A stretch of DNA of 53,742 nucleotides from Candidatus Solibacter sp. (GTDB taxonomy: Bacteria > Acidobacteriota > Terriglobia > Bryobacterales > Bryobacteraceae): assembly GCA_013822245.1 (NCBI GenBank), contig PNKE01000063.1, forward strand, positions 1 to 53,742, read 5' to 3'. The notes under the pieces were generated by a model. It searched no databases. It was given only the letters and a program-made list of their open reading frames with translations, and had not been told where the DNA came from. The translations under genes were made by a program, and so were the position numbers. Positions 43,031-52,060 of the stretch are shown here, piece after piece; position 1 is the first letter of the stretch, and each line of letters opens with the position of its first letter.

Positions 43031-44056
43031 CTACTGCCAGTCGAGGACGACTTTTCCGCAGTTGCCTTCGCGCATGGCGGCGAAACCCTGTTCGAACTCG
43101 GTGTAGTGAAGGCGGTGGGTGATGACCGGGGTGATGTCGAGGCCGGACTGGAGCATGACCGACATCTTGTACCAGGTTTCGTACATCTCGCGGCCGTAGA
43201 TGCCTTTGACGGTGATCATCTTAAAGATGATTTCGTTCCAGTCGATGGCGATGGGTTCGGACGGGATGCCGAGCATGGCGATGCGGCCGCCATGGGCCAT
43301 GTTGGCGAGCATGTCGCGGAAGGCCGACGGGTTGCCGGACATTTCGAGGCCGACGTCGAAGCCTTCGTGCATGCCGAGCTGGCGCTGGGCCTCGGCGAGC
43401 GGCGTTTCCTTCGGGTTGACGGCGAGGGTGACGCCGATTTTCCGTGCGAGATCGAGGCGGGCGGGGTTGACGTCGGTAATGACGACGAAGCGCGCGCCGG
43501 CGTGGCGGGCGACGGCGGCGGCCATGATGCCGATGGGTCCGGCGCCGGTGACCAGGACGTCCTCGCCGAGAACGGGGAACGACAGGGCGGTGTGGACGGC
43601 GTTGCCGAAGGGGTCAAAGATGGAGGCGACGTCGAAGTCGATGCCGGGTTCGTGGCGCCAGATGTTGGACATGGGCAGGGAGACGAATTCGGCGAAAGCG
43701 CCGGGACGGTTGACGCCGACGCCCTGGGTGTGGGCGCAGAGATGGCGGCGGCCGGCCATGCAGTTGCGGCAGCGGCCGCAGGTGACGTGGCCCTCGCCGG
43801 AGACCAGGTCGCCGGGGTGGAAGTCGTTGACGTTCGCCCCGACGCGTTCAATGCGGCCGATGAATTCGTGGCCGACGTGCATGGGGACGGGGATGGTTTT
43901 CCTTGCCCAGGCGTCCCAGTTGTAGATATGAAGGTCGGTGCCGCAGATGCCGGTCTTGAGGACGCGGATGAGGACGTCGTTGATGCCGATTTCGGGTTCA
44001 GGCACGTCCTGAAGCCAGAGGCCGGGTTCGGCCTTTGCTTTGACGAGAGCTTTCAT
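43031..44056 (-). CDS. tdh: L-threonine 3-dehydrogenase
   Basis: 341 aa, identical in length to the E. coli enzyme, from ATG 44056 with GGGGAGA upstream. The frame remains open far upstream, but that part is a shadow of the opposing transporter. Catalytic zinc ligands C38, H63 and E64, and structural cysteines C93, C96, C99 and C107, match E. coli Tdh numbering. The NAD-binding motif GAGPIGIM and the [10 protein letters not shown] region follow. It oxidises Thr to 2-amino-3-ketobutyrate, normally passed to Kbl, which is not in this window. It is divergent from the sugar porter. Confidence 0.94.
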   Translation of the reverse strand: MKALVKAKAEPGLWLQDVPEPEIGINDVLIRVLKTGICGTDLHIYNWDAWARKTIPVPMHVGHEFIGRIERVGANVNDFHPGDLVSGEGHVTCGRCRNCMAGRRHLCAHTQGVGVNRPGAFAEFVSLPMSNIWRHEPGIDFDVASIFDPFGNAVHTALSFPVLGEDVLVTGAGPIGIMAAAVARHAGARFVVITDVNPARLDLARKIGVTLAVNPKETPLAEAQRQLGMHEGFDVGLEMSGNPSAFRDMLANMAHGGRIAMLGIPSEPIAIDWNEIIFKMITVKGIYGREMYETWYKMSVMLQSGLDITPVITHRLHYTEFEQGFAAMREGNCGKVVLDWQ

Positions 44057-44076
44057 GGTTTGGTCGTCTCCCCTGA

Positions 44077-44089
44077 TGTCAGGCTGACA
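44077..44089. promoter_or_regulatory. Palindromic operator candidate between tdh and sugar porter
   Basis: TGTCAG-G-CTGACA is a perfect 6-bp-arm palindrome 21 bases upstream of tdh in the divergent intergenic region. A TTGACT hexamer on the minus strand at 44105-44110 could be the tdh -35, placing the palindrome over the -10. No regulator gene is adjacent. Confidence 0.4.
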
Positions 44090-44170
44090 CGGCGCGCGAG
44101 GGCAAGTCAAAGCTGCCTGGAAAGCCGCGCACCGGCGGGTTGAATCGTGATAAAAATAGGGGCTTCCCAT

Positions 44171-45493
44171 ATGAATCCCTATCTGTTCCGCGCGACGATT
44201 GTGGCCGCCCTGGGCGGTCTGCTGTTTGGATTCGACACGGCGGTGATCGCCGGGGCGACGCAGGCGTTGACGAAGGTGTTCGGTCTGACGCCGGAGACGC
44301 TGGGGTTGACGGTGTCGAGCGCGTTGTGGGGGACGGTGATCGGGTCGATGGTGGCGGGTTATCCGGGCGACAGGTACGGGCGGCGGGCGAGTTTGCGGAT
44401 GCTGGCGGTGCTGTATCTGTTGTCGGCGATCGGGTGCGCGTTTGCGTGGAACTGGGGTTCGTTCGTGCTGGCGAGGTTTATTGGCGGGCTGGCGATCGGC
44501 GGATCGTCGGTGCTGGGTCCGATGTACATCGCCGAGATTGCGCCGGCGCGGCTGCGGGGCCGGCTGGTGGGGACGTTTCAGTTCAACATCGTCTTCGGCA
44601 TTCTGATGGCGTACTTCTCGAACTACGTGATCGGGATGGGCGGGTTTGGCGACGCCGAATGGCGGTGGAAGCTGGGCATCGCGGCGGTGCCGTCGCTGCT
44701 GTTTCTGGTGATGCTTTACACGATAGCCGAGAGCCCGCGGTGGCTGGTGAAGGAGGGCCGGGCGGCGGAAGGGCGCGAGGTGCTGCGGCTGACCGGCGAG
44801 CCGAACTATGAGCAGGATCTGAAGGCGATTGTCGAATCGATTGACTCCGAGCACGGGCTGGGCTCCGAACCGTTGTTCAAGGCCAAGTACAAGCTGCCGA
44901 TTTTCCTGGCCGTGTCGATCGGGATGTTCAACCAGTTGTCGGGGATCAACGCGATTCTGTATTACCTGAACGACATCTTCGCCAAGGCGGGGTTCGACAA
45001 AGTGTCGAGCGACTTGCAGGCGGTGGCGATCGGGTTCACGAATCTGGTGGCGACGATGATCGCGATGTCGGTGATCGACAGGCTGGGCCGGAAGACGATG
45101 CTGCTGATCGGGGCGGTGGGCACGGCGGCGTCGCTGGCCGGGGTGGCGTGGATCTTCGCCAGCGGAGCGAACGAACATCTACTGGTGTGGCTGCTGGTGG
45201 CCTTTATCGCGTTCTTCGCCTTCTCGCAGGGGGCGGTGATCTGGGTGTATCTGAGCGAGGTGTTTCCGAACCGGGTGAGGGCGAAGGGCCAGAGCCTGGG
45301 TAGCGCCACGCACTGGATCATGAACGCGATGATCAGCTACAGCTTCCCGGTGATTGCGGCATCGTCGGGCGCGGCGCCGTTTGTGGTGTTCTCAGTGATG
45401 ATGGCGGCGCAGTTTGTGGTGGTGCTGTTCACCTACCCGGAGACCAAGGGGCTGACCCTGGAAGAGATGCAGAAGAAGCTCCGCATCCACTAA
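44171..45493 (+). CDS. MFS sugar porter (hexose/xylose type)
   Basis: 440 aa from ATG 44171, with AGGGG upstream; a GTG 24 bases earlier is possible. Twelve membrane segments. Sugar-porter signatures are [15 protein letters not shown] in helix 1, [10 protein letters not shown] between helices 2 and 3, [12 protein letters not shown] after helix 6, [13 protein letters not shown] in helix 7 and the C-terminal [12 protein letters not shown]. It is probably a proton-coupled monosaccharide importer. The exact sugar is not determined. It is convergent with ispF, 12 bases apart. Confidence 0.93.
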   Translation: MNPYLFRATIVAALGGLLFGFDTAVIAGATQALTKVFGLTPETLGLTVSSALWGTVIGSMVAGYPGDRYGRRASLRMLAVLYLLSAIGCAFAWNWGSFVLARFIGGLAIGGSSVLGPMYIAEIAPARLRGRLVGTFQFNIVFGILMAYFSNYVIGMGGFGDAEWRWKLGIAAVPSLLFLVMLYTIAESPRWLVKEGRAAEGREVLRLTGEPNYEQDLKAIVESIDSEHGLGSEPLFKAKYKLPIFLAVSIGMFNQLSGINAILYYLNDIFAKAGFDKVSSDLQAVAIGFTNLVATMIAMSVIDRLGRKTMLLIGAVGTAASLAGVAWIFASGANEHLLVWLLVAFIAFFAFSQGAVIWVYLSEVFPNRVRAKGQSLGSATHWIMNAMISYSFPVIAASSGAAPFVVFSVMMAAQFVVVLFTYPETKGLTLEEMQKKLRIH

Positions 45494-45505
45494 CGCATAG
45501 GGCGA

Positions 45506-45985
45506 TTACGGTTTGACGATGAGAACGGCGGCCTGGGCTTCGGCGGAAAGGCCTTCGCCCACGGGTCCGACCTTTTCGGCTGTCTTGAACTTCACCGAGA
45601 TGCGGTCGAGCGGGAGTTCGAGGGCGTTCGAGAGGGACTGGCGGATGGGGAGGCGAAAGTCGCGCAGTTTGGGGCGCTGGATGATGACGGTGGCGTCGAT
45701 GTTGGAGATGCGGTAGCCGGATTCGCGGACGAGTTTGGCGGCGTGGCGGAGGAAGACGAGCGAGTCGCAGTCTTTCCATTTAGAGTCGGAGTCGGGGAAG
45801 TGGAGGCCGATGTCGCCGAGGGCAACGGCGCCGAGAAGGGCGTCGGTGATGGCGTGGGCGAGCAGGTCGGCGTCGGAGTGGCCGTCGAGGCCGAAGTCGC
45901 AGGGGATGGGGACGCCGCCGAGGATGAGCGGGCGGCCCTGGGCGATGCGGTGGCTGTCCCAACCGAGACCGGTACGGATGTCCAT
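45506..45985 (-). CDS. ispF: 2-C-methyl-D-erythritol 2,4-cyclodiphosphate synthase
   Basis: 159 aa from ATG 45985; a TTG 18 bases earlier lacks a better site. Metal ligands D10 and H12 (GWDSH) and H44 (LLAHAITDALLGA) match the E. coli D8/H10/H42 set with a +2 offset. GDIGLHFPDSD and the tail KTAEKVGPVGEGLSAEAQA are intact. It closes the MEP-pathway ring intermediate (MEcPP) for isoprenoids. It is the last gene of the PIN-TRAM/ispD/DUF2339/DUF3999/ispF run, 37 bases after the DUF3999 gene. Confidence 0.95.
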   Translation of the reverse strand: MDIRTGLGWDSHRIAQGRPLILGGVPIPCDFGLDGHSDADLLAHAITDALLGAVALGDIGLHFPDSDSKWKDCDSLVFLRHAAKLVRESGYRISNIDATVIIQRPKLRDFRLPIRQSLSNALELPLDRISVKFKTAEKVGPVGEGLSAEAQAAVLIVKP

Positions 45986-46022
45986 AAGACTAGTTTGATC
46001 CAAAACGGTCGCCCCGGCGGCG

Positions 46023-47270
46023 TCAGTTGCCGGACGGGCGGCCGGGCGACCTGATGAGGCGGAAAGCGGCGGCGCCCATCAGGGCGATGGCGAGGGCGAC
46101 GACGGCGGGCAGCAGCCAGGGGAAGCGTTCGGTGAAGGGCTTGGGGCGCGCTTCAGGCGGAATGTAGGCGGGATTGGATTCCCAGGCGGGGGAGGGCAGG
46201 GCGACGGGCGTGACGGCGGCGGCGCGGGCGAGGACCTTTTCGAGGTCGTAGTCCGGTGCGGCGGCGCGAAGCAGGCCGAGGTGAAAGGAGTAGGAGCCGG
46301 TTTCGTTGATGGGGAAGACGGCTTCGCGGGCTGGGACCGAGAGGTGGACGGCGGTAACGTCCAACGGTTGGTCGTCGGCGTTGAGGATGTCGAGGCGGAC
46401 GTGGAGGCCGTTGAGGCGGGGCGCGCGGAGGGTGAGTTCCTCGGCGCCGGGGACGCGGTAGAGGATGTGGCCGCCGGCGTAGGTCCAGGACTTGCCATCG
46501 GCGGAATAGGAGAGGGAGGCGGAGCGGTGGAACTCCTTTGACGGGGTCTGGACGACCAAACGAACGTCATCGAGCGGTCCGTAGGGGTATTCGAATTCGA
46601 AGCGGGTGGATTTCTGATCGGGCAGAGGGGTGGATTTGACGCCGGCCGAGCCGAGTTGCTCCCAGTCCGCGGCGTTGGGCGATTCGGTGCGCTGGGAGCG
46701 GACCGCGGCGGCGAGTTTGCGGTCCTTCCAGTTGCCGATGGTGATGCGGAGGTAGCGGCGGGAGGAGTCAGGGTAATCGACGGTGAGGGATTCGAGGCGT
46801 TTTCCGTCCTGCATGAAGCGGAGGACCGCGGCGGTGCGGACGGTGTCCCAAACCTGGCGGTCGAGGCTGGATTCGATGAGGACGGGGTGGCGGAAATCGT
46901 CGCCGGGAAGGTCGAAGGCAAGGCGGTTGTGGATGGGCGGGGCGACGCCGAAGTCGAGGATGAGTTGGAACTGGTCCTTGGCGGTGTGGACCTGGTCGAT
47001 GGTCTGGGTGGGGATGGCGGGATCGGGGCGCGAAGGGTGGAGGTTGCGCAGCAGCCAGGGCGTTTCCACATTGGAGGGTCCGAACAGGCGAAGGTCGGCG
47101 AAACTGGCGGAGGTTTTCTCGTAGAAGGGCTTTGTGATGCGGACGGCGGCGTATCCGCCGGTCTCATTCACGGTGAAGGCGGCGCGCCAGGGGAACTGGT
47201 CAGGGGAAAGATGGACGGGTTGGGCCAGCAGAGGGAGGGCGAGGAACGGGGCCAGTCTAGCGATCTTCAT
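46023..47270 (-). CDS. DUF3999 exported membrane-anchored protein
   Basis: 415 aa from ATG 47270; an apparent N-terminal extension in the same frame is a shadow of the upstream gene. A signal peptide (IARLAPFLALPLLAQ) is followed by beta-rich domains (FPWRAAFTVNETGGYAAV, IESSLDRQVWDTV, SRRYLRITIGNW). One C-terminal helix (WLLPAVVALAIALMGAAAF) precedes a basic tail, so the bulk faces the periplasm. It overlaps the DUF2339 stop by 14 bases. DUF2339 and DUF3999 genes occur side by side in several phyla, suggesting the two products act as one complex of unknown role. Confidence 0.85.
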   Translation of the reverse strand: MKIARLAPFLALPLLAQPVHLSPDQFPWRAAFTVNETGGYAAVRITKPFYEKTSASFADLRLFGPSNVETPWLLRNLHPSRPDPAIPTQTIDQVHTAKDQFQLILDFGVAPPIHNRLAFDLPGDDFRHPVLIESSLDRQVWDTVRTAAVLRFMQDGKRLESLTVDYPDSSRRYLRITIGNWKDRKLAAAVRSQRTESPNAADWEQLGSAGVKSTPLPDQKSTRFEFEYPYGPLDDVRLVVQTPSKEFHRSASLSYSADGKSWTYAGGHILYRVPGAEELTLRAPRLNGLHVRLDILNADDQPLDVTAVHLSVPAREAVFPINETGSYSFHLGLLRAAAPDYDLEKVLARAAAVTPVALPSPAWESNPAYIPPEARPKPFTERFPWLLPAVVALAIALMGAAAFRLIRSPGRPSGN

Positions 47271-49386
47271 GCTGGAACAGCTCCTCGATTTTGGAACGGA
47301 AGCGGGAGTAGAGGAACGAAGTTGAGAGCAGGAGGACGCCGAGGGCGGAAAAGGCGACGATGCGGTAGATGCGGCCCATGGCCCAGACGTCGACGGCGTA
47401 GAGCTTGAGAACGACAACGGCGAGCAGGGCGAGTCCGACGACGCGGTTGAGCCGGGTGCGGGTGGCGACTCCGGCGGCGACCATCGCCAAGCCGTAGACG
47501 GCGAGCAGGATGGAGAGCGAGACCATTTCGGCGCTGAAGACCTCGCCGGGCGGGGTGACGCGGCTGACGTGGGAGGAGACTTCGAGACCGAGCCCGAGCA
47601 GAAGAGAGCCGTGGGCGGTGAAGTAAGGCGCCAGGGCGAGAGGCTGAGGACGCATCCACCAGGCGGCGAGGGCGAAGGCGGCGGCCGAGAGCAGGAAGGT
47701 GGCGAAGCGGGCGTTGGCGAGCAGGGCGTATTGGGAGGGGTCGCGGAGGATTGTGGAATCGATGGCGAGGAGGCGGAAGGCGGCCAGGGCGCAGACGGCG
47801 ATGGCGGTGAAGCGTGTGTAGGAAGAGTCGAGGCGGCGGGCGATCCAGGCCAGGGCGGCGGCTTCGAAGGCCCAAAGGATGGTGATGCGGAAGCTGTCGA
47901 ACTGGAGGGGGACGGCAGCGGTGAACAGGGCGATGGCGGCGCCGGCCAACAGGATGATGGAGTTTGTGGCGCCGGGTTGGGCGGTGAGGCGTTGGCGGAG
48001 AGCGAGTCCGGTGACCAGGTAGACCGCGCCGAGGCAGACTGCAAACAGGCCGAGGAAGCCGTGGTGGGCGCTATAGAGGTAGTTGTAACCGGCGGCGAAG
48101 TAGGCAACGGCGTTCAGGGGTTGGAGGGCGAGTTCGGCGCGTCCGACGGAAGCGCGGGAGAGGCGGAACGGGAGGAAAGCGTGGGCAAGGGCGAAGGCGG
48201 CGGTGGCGGTGAGGAAGAGTGCGGCGGAGTGGGAGTTACCCACAAGGATGATGGCGTAACTGAGGGAGAACGAGGCCACAGCCGGGAGGGCCAGAGAAGG
48301 ATGGCGGCGGAGGTGGGCGGCGGCGAGGCCGGCAGTCAGCAGGGCCAGTGCGGCGGCGGGAAAGACGGCGGGGGCGTGAATCCAGGCGATGCCAAGTCCG
48401 ATGCCGGCCAGGGCGTGGGCGACGTAGGCGAACGGGACGATGGGGGAGAGGATGAAAACGATCCACTGGCCGGCGAGGAGGAAAGTGCCGGCGGGGCCGG
48501 AGTCGTCGTTGGTCAGATCGACGAACACGGGACCGGCCAGAAGGACGGTGAGGGGCAAGGCGATGAATTCGAGGATGCGCCAGCCCATGTAGCGCGCGAA
48601 GGAGAGCCAGGCGCCGTTGATGATGAGGAGGTAGGTGAAGAGGATCCAGGGGTGGTATTCGCCGGTGGAGAGCGCGGGCGGAGCGAGGTAGGCGCCGATG
48701 AGGCCGAGGGTGGCGAGGGCGATGCCGCGGGTGCGCCATGCGAGGGCGCCGGCGAGGGCGGTGACGGCGACCAGGGCGGCGAAGGCGGCGGGCAGGGGGA
48801 TGAGTTTGTAGAGAGAACCAGCGGCCCAGAATGACAGGTAAAGAATGGAGATGCCGGCGGCGGCGACGCCCTGGGCGTAAACGGCATGGCGGCGGGCATT
48901 GAGCAGATGTGCGCCGGCAAGGAGGATGGCTCCGGCGAGCAGGCCGAGCAGGATGCGGCCGGTGGGGCCGATCCAGCCGTTGTCGACGGCGTATTTGAAG
49001 AAGAATGCCGCGCCGAGGATCAGAGTGAAGGCGCCGATGCGGTTGAGCCAGTTCAGGCCGAAGGCGGTTTCGGCGGAGGGGTGGGGGAGTTCGGGGGGGG
49101 CGTCTGCGAAGGGCGCCAGTGGCTCCGGTTGCGGGTGGAATTGTTCCGGCCCGGCGGGTTCGGGCACGGGGGCGTAAGAGGGTTCGTCTGGTAGCGGGGG
49201 CGGCGGCTCGGGGGCAGGTTCGAACCGCGAGGGTTCAGAATAGGGCGCCGGCGGGAGGGCGCCGTCGAGGCGGGCGAGGCGGTCTTCGAGCGATGAGATG
49301 CGGGCGAGAAGTTGGGCGTTGATGCGGGCGAGGATGTCTATCCGTTGATTCAGGAGTTCCAGATCGGAAGGCCGCGGATCAGGCAT
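47257..49386 (-). CDS. DUF2339 multi-spanning membrane protein
   Basis: 709 aa from ATG 49386; longer versions of the frame run into ispD. A coiled-coil start (LELLNQRIDILARINAQLL) and a Pro/Glu-rich linker (45-105) are followed by about 24-26 hydrophobic segments beginning GLNWLNRIGAFTLILGAAFF. The NWLNRIG and FFFKYAVDNGWIGPTGR motifs are characteristic of DUF2339. The product is an integral inner-membrane protein of unknown function. It sits 16 bases after ispD and overlaps DUF3999, so the pair is embedded in the isoprenoid operon. Confidence 0.88.
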   Translation of the reverse strand: MPDPRPSDLELLNQRIDILARINAQLLARISSLEDRLARLDGALPPAPYSEPSRFEPAPEPPPPLPDEPSYAPVPEPAGPEQFHPQPEPLAPFADAPPELPHPSAETAFGLNWLNRIGAFTLILGAAFFFKYAVDNGWIGPTGRILLGLLAGAILLAGAHLLNARRHAVYAQGVAAAGISILYLSFWAAGSLYKLIPLPAAFAALVAVTALAGALAWRTRGIALATLGLIGAYLAPPALSTGEYHPWILFTYLLIINGAWLSFARYMGWRILEFIALPLTVLLAGPVFVDLTNDDSGPAGTFLLAGQWIVFILSPIVPFAYVAHALAGIGLGIAWIHAPAVFPAAALALLTAGLAAAHLRRHPSLALPAVASFSLSYAIILVGNSHSAALFLTATAAFALAHAFLPFRLSRASVGRAELALQPLNAVAYFAAGYNYLYSAHHGFLGLFAVCLGAVYLVTGLALRQRLTAQPGATNSIILLAGAAIALFTAAVPLQFDSFRITILWAFEAAALAWIARRLDSSYTRFTAIAVCALAAFRLLAIDSTILRDPSQYALLANARFATFLLSAAAFALAAWWMRPQPLALAPYFTAHGSLLLGLGLEVSSHVSRVTPPGEVFSAEMVSLSILLAVYGLAMVAAGVATRTRLNRVVGLALLAVVVLKLYAVDVWAMGRIYRIVAFSALGVLLLSTSFLYSRFRSKIEELFQHEDR

Positions 49387-49402
49387 CGCATTCAGTCCGC
49401 TG

Positions 49403-50119
49403 TTACAGCAGGCGTTCCTTTTCCTCGCGCAGGAAGAGCTGGGCGAGGTCGATGTCGGAGGGCCGGGTGATTTTGATGTTGCGGTCGGAGCCGGCGACGA
49501 CGGCGACTTCGACTTCGATGCGCTCGACAAGCGAGGATTCGTCGGTGCCGGTGAAGCCGTCGTGGCGGGCCTGATCGTAAGCGCGGCGGAGGATATCGAT
49601 CCGGAAAACCTGGGGCGTCTGGGCGAGGACGAGGCGGTCGCGGTTGAGCGTGCCGGTGATCTTGTGCAGGTGGACCTGTTTCACCGTATCGACGGGGATG
49701 ATGCCGACGATGGCGGCGCCGGTTTCGGCGGCCACGCGGATGGCCTCCTCGATGGTCTCCGGATCGATAAAAGGGCGGACGGCGTCGTGGACGGCGACGA
49801 TGCCGGTATCGGGGGCGACGGCGGCCAGGCCGTTTTCGACCGAGGCCTGGCGGGAGTCGCCGCCATCGACGGTGCGGACGGGTTTCGGGAAGCTCTCGGC
49901 GGCGATCAGTTCATCCACTTTGGGACGGTCCTCGGGGCGCAGGGCGAGGACGACTTCGCTGACCAGGGGGCAAGCGACGAACTTGCGGATCGTGTGGACG
50001 ACGACGGGGACGCCGTCGAGCAAGAGGAACTGCTTGCGCGTCGCGGTTGAGGAGCCGGCATCACCGGGCTTCATGCGAGTGCCGAGTCCGGCCGCGGGGA
50101 GAATGACAGCGACTTTCAT
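49403..50119 (-). CDS. ispD: 2-C-methyl-D-erythritol 4-phosphate cytidylyltransferase
   Basis: 238 aa. The nucleotide-binding start VAVILPAAGLGTRM and RKQFLLLDGVPV are conserved. GDSRQASVENGL binds CTP, VAVHDAVRPFI and PVDTVKQV line the active site, and AQTPQVFR and GTDESSLVE complete the IspD pattern. It transfers CMP to MEP in isoprenoid-precursor synthesis. It lies 12 bases downstream of the PIN-TRAM gene and 16 bases before DUF2339, so all are probably co-transcribed with ispF. Confidence 0.95.
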   Translation of the reverse strand: MKVAVILPAAGLGTRMKPGDAGSSTATRKQFLLLDGVPVVVHTIRKFVACPLVSEVVLALRPEDRPKVDELIAAESFPKPVRTVDGGDSRQASVENGLAAVAPDTGIVAVHDAVRPFIDPETIEEAIRVAAETGAAIVGIIPVDTVKQVHLHKITGTLNRDRLVLAQTPQVFRIDILRRAYDQARHDGFTGTDESSLVERIEVEVAVVAGSDRNIKITRPSDIDLAQLFLREEKERLL

Positions 50120-50131
50120 TATGCTAGGACC

Positions 50132-51223
50132 TCAGATGCCGGCGCCGGGGAGATGGGCGTGGTCTTCCTTCCTGTGGGAATCGCGGTCGGCGGAGGGGCC
50201 GGCGTGTTGCGGTTTGTCGTAGACGTGGTGGTAACGTTCGTCGAAACGGCCAAAGATCATCTTGCCGGCGGTGGTTTGCAGGACACTGGTGACGGAGATG
50301 TCGATGGTCTTTGAAATGAGACGTTTAGCGCCGTCAACGACGACCATGGTGCCATCGTCCAAATAGGCGACGCCCTGGTTCTGCTCCTTGCCTTCCTTGA
50401 GGATGAAGACGCGCATGATCTCGCCGGGCAGGACGATGGGTTTGAGCGAATTGGCGAGTTCGTTGATATTGAGGACCTGGACGCCGTGGAGTTGTGCGAC
50501 TTTGTTGAGGTTGAAGTCGTTGGTAACGATCTTGCAGTCGTAGACCTTGGCGAGTTCGATGAGCTTGAGGTCGACTTCGCGGACGTTGGGGAAGTCGTCT
50601 TCGAGGATCTGGACGTTGAGCGAGGAGATTTTCTGGATGCGCTGGAGGACGTCGAGACCGCGGCGGCCGCGGTTGCGCTTCATCGAGTCGGAGGAGTCGG
50701 CGACGAGTTGGAGTTCGCGGAGGACGAACTGGGGGATGACGAGGATGCCGTCGAGGAAGCCGGTTTCGGCGATATCGGCGATGCGGCCGTCGATGACGAC
50801 GGAGGTATCGAGGATCTTGAAGGTCTGACGGGAGCCCTTCTCGCCGCCGAACAGTCCGCCGAGGGCGGCGAGGTTGAGCATATCGCCCTTGGCCGCGCCG
50901 ACAGCAAGACCGACATAGGTCATGACGAGCAGGACGAGGATCTGGAGGAAGGGGACGGTGGAGTGGTTGTCAGGCAAGGCCCAATTGAGAATGAGTGCGA
51001 TCATGAATGCGCCGAGGATGCCGAGAACGCTGGCGATGGCGGCGCCAATGAGGCGTTTGAGGCTGACTTCCTTGAGGCGGACTTCAAAGGCGACAATAAT
51101 GGCGCCGAGGGCGAGACCGGAGAGTACGGACCAGGGCCGGGGGAGGCCGAATGGGCTGAGAAAGAACGAAGCGATAGCCAGAAGGGCGATGAAAACGAGA
51201 CGAAGGAGGATGAGATCGATCAC
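50132..51223 (-). CDS. PIN-TRAM domain membrane protein (YacL-like)
   Basis: 363 aa. Four N-terminal membrane helices (about 3-25, 30-50, 60-82, 90-112) lead to a cytoplasmic PIN domain. Its acidic residues are in [19 protein letters not shown] in [11 protein letters not shown], and D in [21 protein letters not shown]-binding domain follows ([30 protein letters not shown] spans it). Family members are putative membrane-tethered ribonucleases and often lie beside ispD, as here. It is the first gene of the operon, with an extended -10 promoter upstream. The tail is His/Asp-rich. Confidence 0.9.
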   Translation of the reverse strand: MIDLILLRLVFIALLAIASFFLSPFGLPRPWSVLSGLALGAIIVAFEVRLKEVSLKRLIGAAIASVLGILGAFMIALILNWALPDNHSTVPFLQILVLLVMTYVGLAVGAAKGDMLNLAALGGLFGGEKGSRQTFKILDTSVVIDGRIADIAETGFLDGILVIPQFVLRELQLVADSSDSMKRNRGRRGLDVLQRIQKISSLNVQILEDDFPNVREVDLKLIELAKVYDCKIVTNDFNLNKVAQLHGVQVLNINELANSLKPIVLPGEIMRVFILKEGKEQNQGVAYLDDGTMVVVDGAKRLISKTIDISVTSVLQTTAGKMIFGRFDERYHHVYDKPQHAGPSADRDSHRKEDHAHLPGAGI

Positions 51224-51279
51224 ACGGTGTACCTCGGATGGATGAATGGGCGAAGAAGATTAATCCTACGCCGGGTTCG

Positions 51280-51288
51280 AGTATAACA
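51280..51288 (-). promoter_or_regulatory. Extended -10 promoter of the PIN-TRAM/isp operon
   Basis: On the minus strand TGT-TATACT (51288-51280) is an extended -10 element with a 5/6 match in the hexamer, about 57 bases upstream of the operon's first start. No good -35 lies 17 bases upstream, as is usual for extended -10 promoters. Confidence 0.5.
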
Positions 51289-51374
51289 CCGGAAGGCGGT
51301 GATGCAGGTGTAAAACGCCGGGCACGGCGGAGACGGGACCGGGTCCCGGCGCCGCGCGTGTGTGGGGCTGGGGG

Positions 51375-51806
51375 TTAAAGGGCCTTGGCGAGTTCCTCGG
51401 CGAAAGCCGAGGTGGGTCCGCCGCCGGGCTTGCGGTGCTTCCGGCCGCCACGGGTACGCCGCAACTGGGCATCGCCGACAGGGGGTGCGGCGGCCGAAGC
51501 GGGACCCGCGCCCGGACCAACGCCTGGGCCCATGGGCCTGGGCGCGCCCTTCGGCCTTGGCGGTTGAGCCTGATTGGCGCGAAGGATGCGGTCCTCGAGG
51601 GGTGCGCGGTCGAAGCGTCGGATGATGGAAGTCATCTCTTCTTCGTTGGGGGCTTCGACGAAGGCGAAGCCTTTTGACTCCTGGGTCTCCGGGTTACGGA
51701 TGACCTTCACGGAGTCGGCCACCAGGTTTTCCGCTGTTAGCCACGACTTGATATCATCAGCCGTGACCCAGACCGGAAGGTTGCCGAGAAAAACGGTCGA
51801 ACTCAT
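51375..51806 (-). CDS. RNA-recognition-motif (RRM) RNA-binding protein
   Basis: 143 aa. One RRM at about 3-80 has RNP2 VFLGNL (5-10) and RNP1 KGFAFVEA (45-52), whose aromatic residues stack on RNA. The C-terminal half is Pro/Gly/Ala rich and basic (RRTRGGRKHRKPGGG), like the disordered tails of bacterial glycine-rich RNA-binding proteins. It is probably a cytoplasmic RNA chaperone or regulator. It is divergent from efp with a structured 254-base gap. Confidence 0.92.
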   Translation of the reverse strand: MSSTVFLGNLPVWVTADDIKSWLTAENLVADSVKVIRNPETQESKGFAFVEAPNEEEMTSIIRRFDRAPLEDRILRANQAQPPRPKGAPRPMGPGVGPGAGPASAAAPPVGDAQLRRTRGGRKHRKPGGGPTSAFAEELAKAL

Positions 51807-51932
51807 CTAACTGGGATCTCTGCCTCTTGTGGGTTTGGGACCGGACATACACTCCAGTCCATGGGGCACTCCTATACTACCACGGCGAAAGCGGAGCGGC
51901 AATGGCCCGGTACGGGCGCGCGCCAATATGAA

Positions 51933-51989
51933 CAGGCATCAATGACGATGCCTGCCATACCTTTCGGCGCCGGCATCGTTCCGGCGCCG
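51933..51989 (+). promoter_or_regulatory. Two hairpins with an alternative pairing ahead of efp
   Basis: Hairpin 1 is CAGGCATC (51933-51940), loop AATGAC, GATGCCTG (51947-51954). Hairpin 2 is CGGCGCCGG (51965-51973), loop CATCGTT, CCGGCGCCG (51981-51989). GACGATGCC (51944-51952) can also pair with GGCATCGTT (51972-51980), which would break both. This is the layout of a two-state leader. It lies 72-130 bases before efp and may be in its 5' leader. Confidence 0.4.
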
Positions 51990-52060
51990 GGGCGGGCGGT
52001 TGCCAGGCTTTGGTAAACTAAAGTTTCCCAATCCAACAGACGAGTGATCGAGGCCCCCGT

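Noticed and set aside
44057-45178. N-terminal extension of tdh to 715 codons
   Set aside because: The extension is antisense to the conserved sugar porter and is rich in Arg/His/Pro; ATG 44056 gives the standard 341-aa enzyme.
47271-48107. N-terminal extension of the DUF3999 gene
   Set aside because: It is a Ser/Pro-rich shadow of DUF2339 in another frame; ATG 47270 begins a signal peptide.
51334-51348. CGGGACC-G-GGTCCCG palindrome after the RRM gene as a terminator
   Set aside because: The loop would be too small for a standard terminator and there is no U-tract; left as an uninterpreted palindrome.
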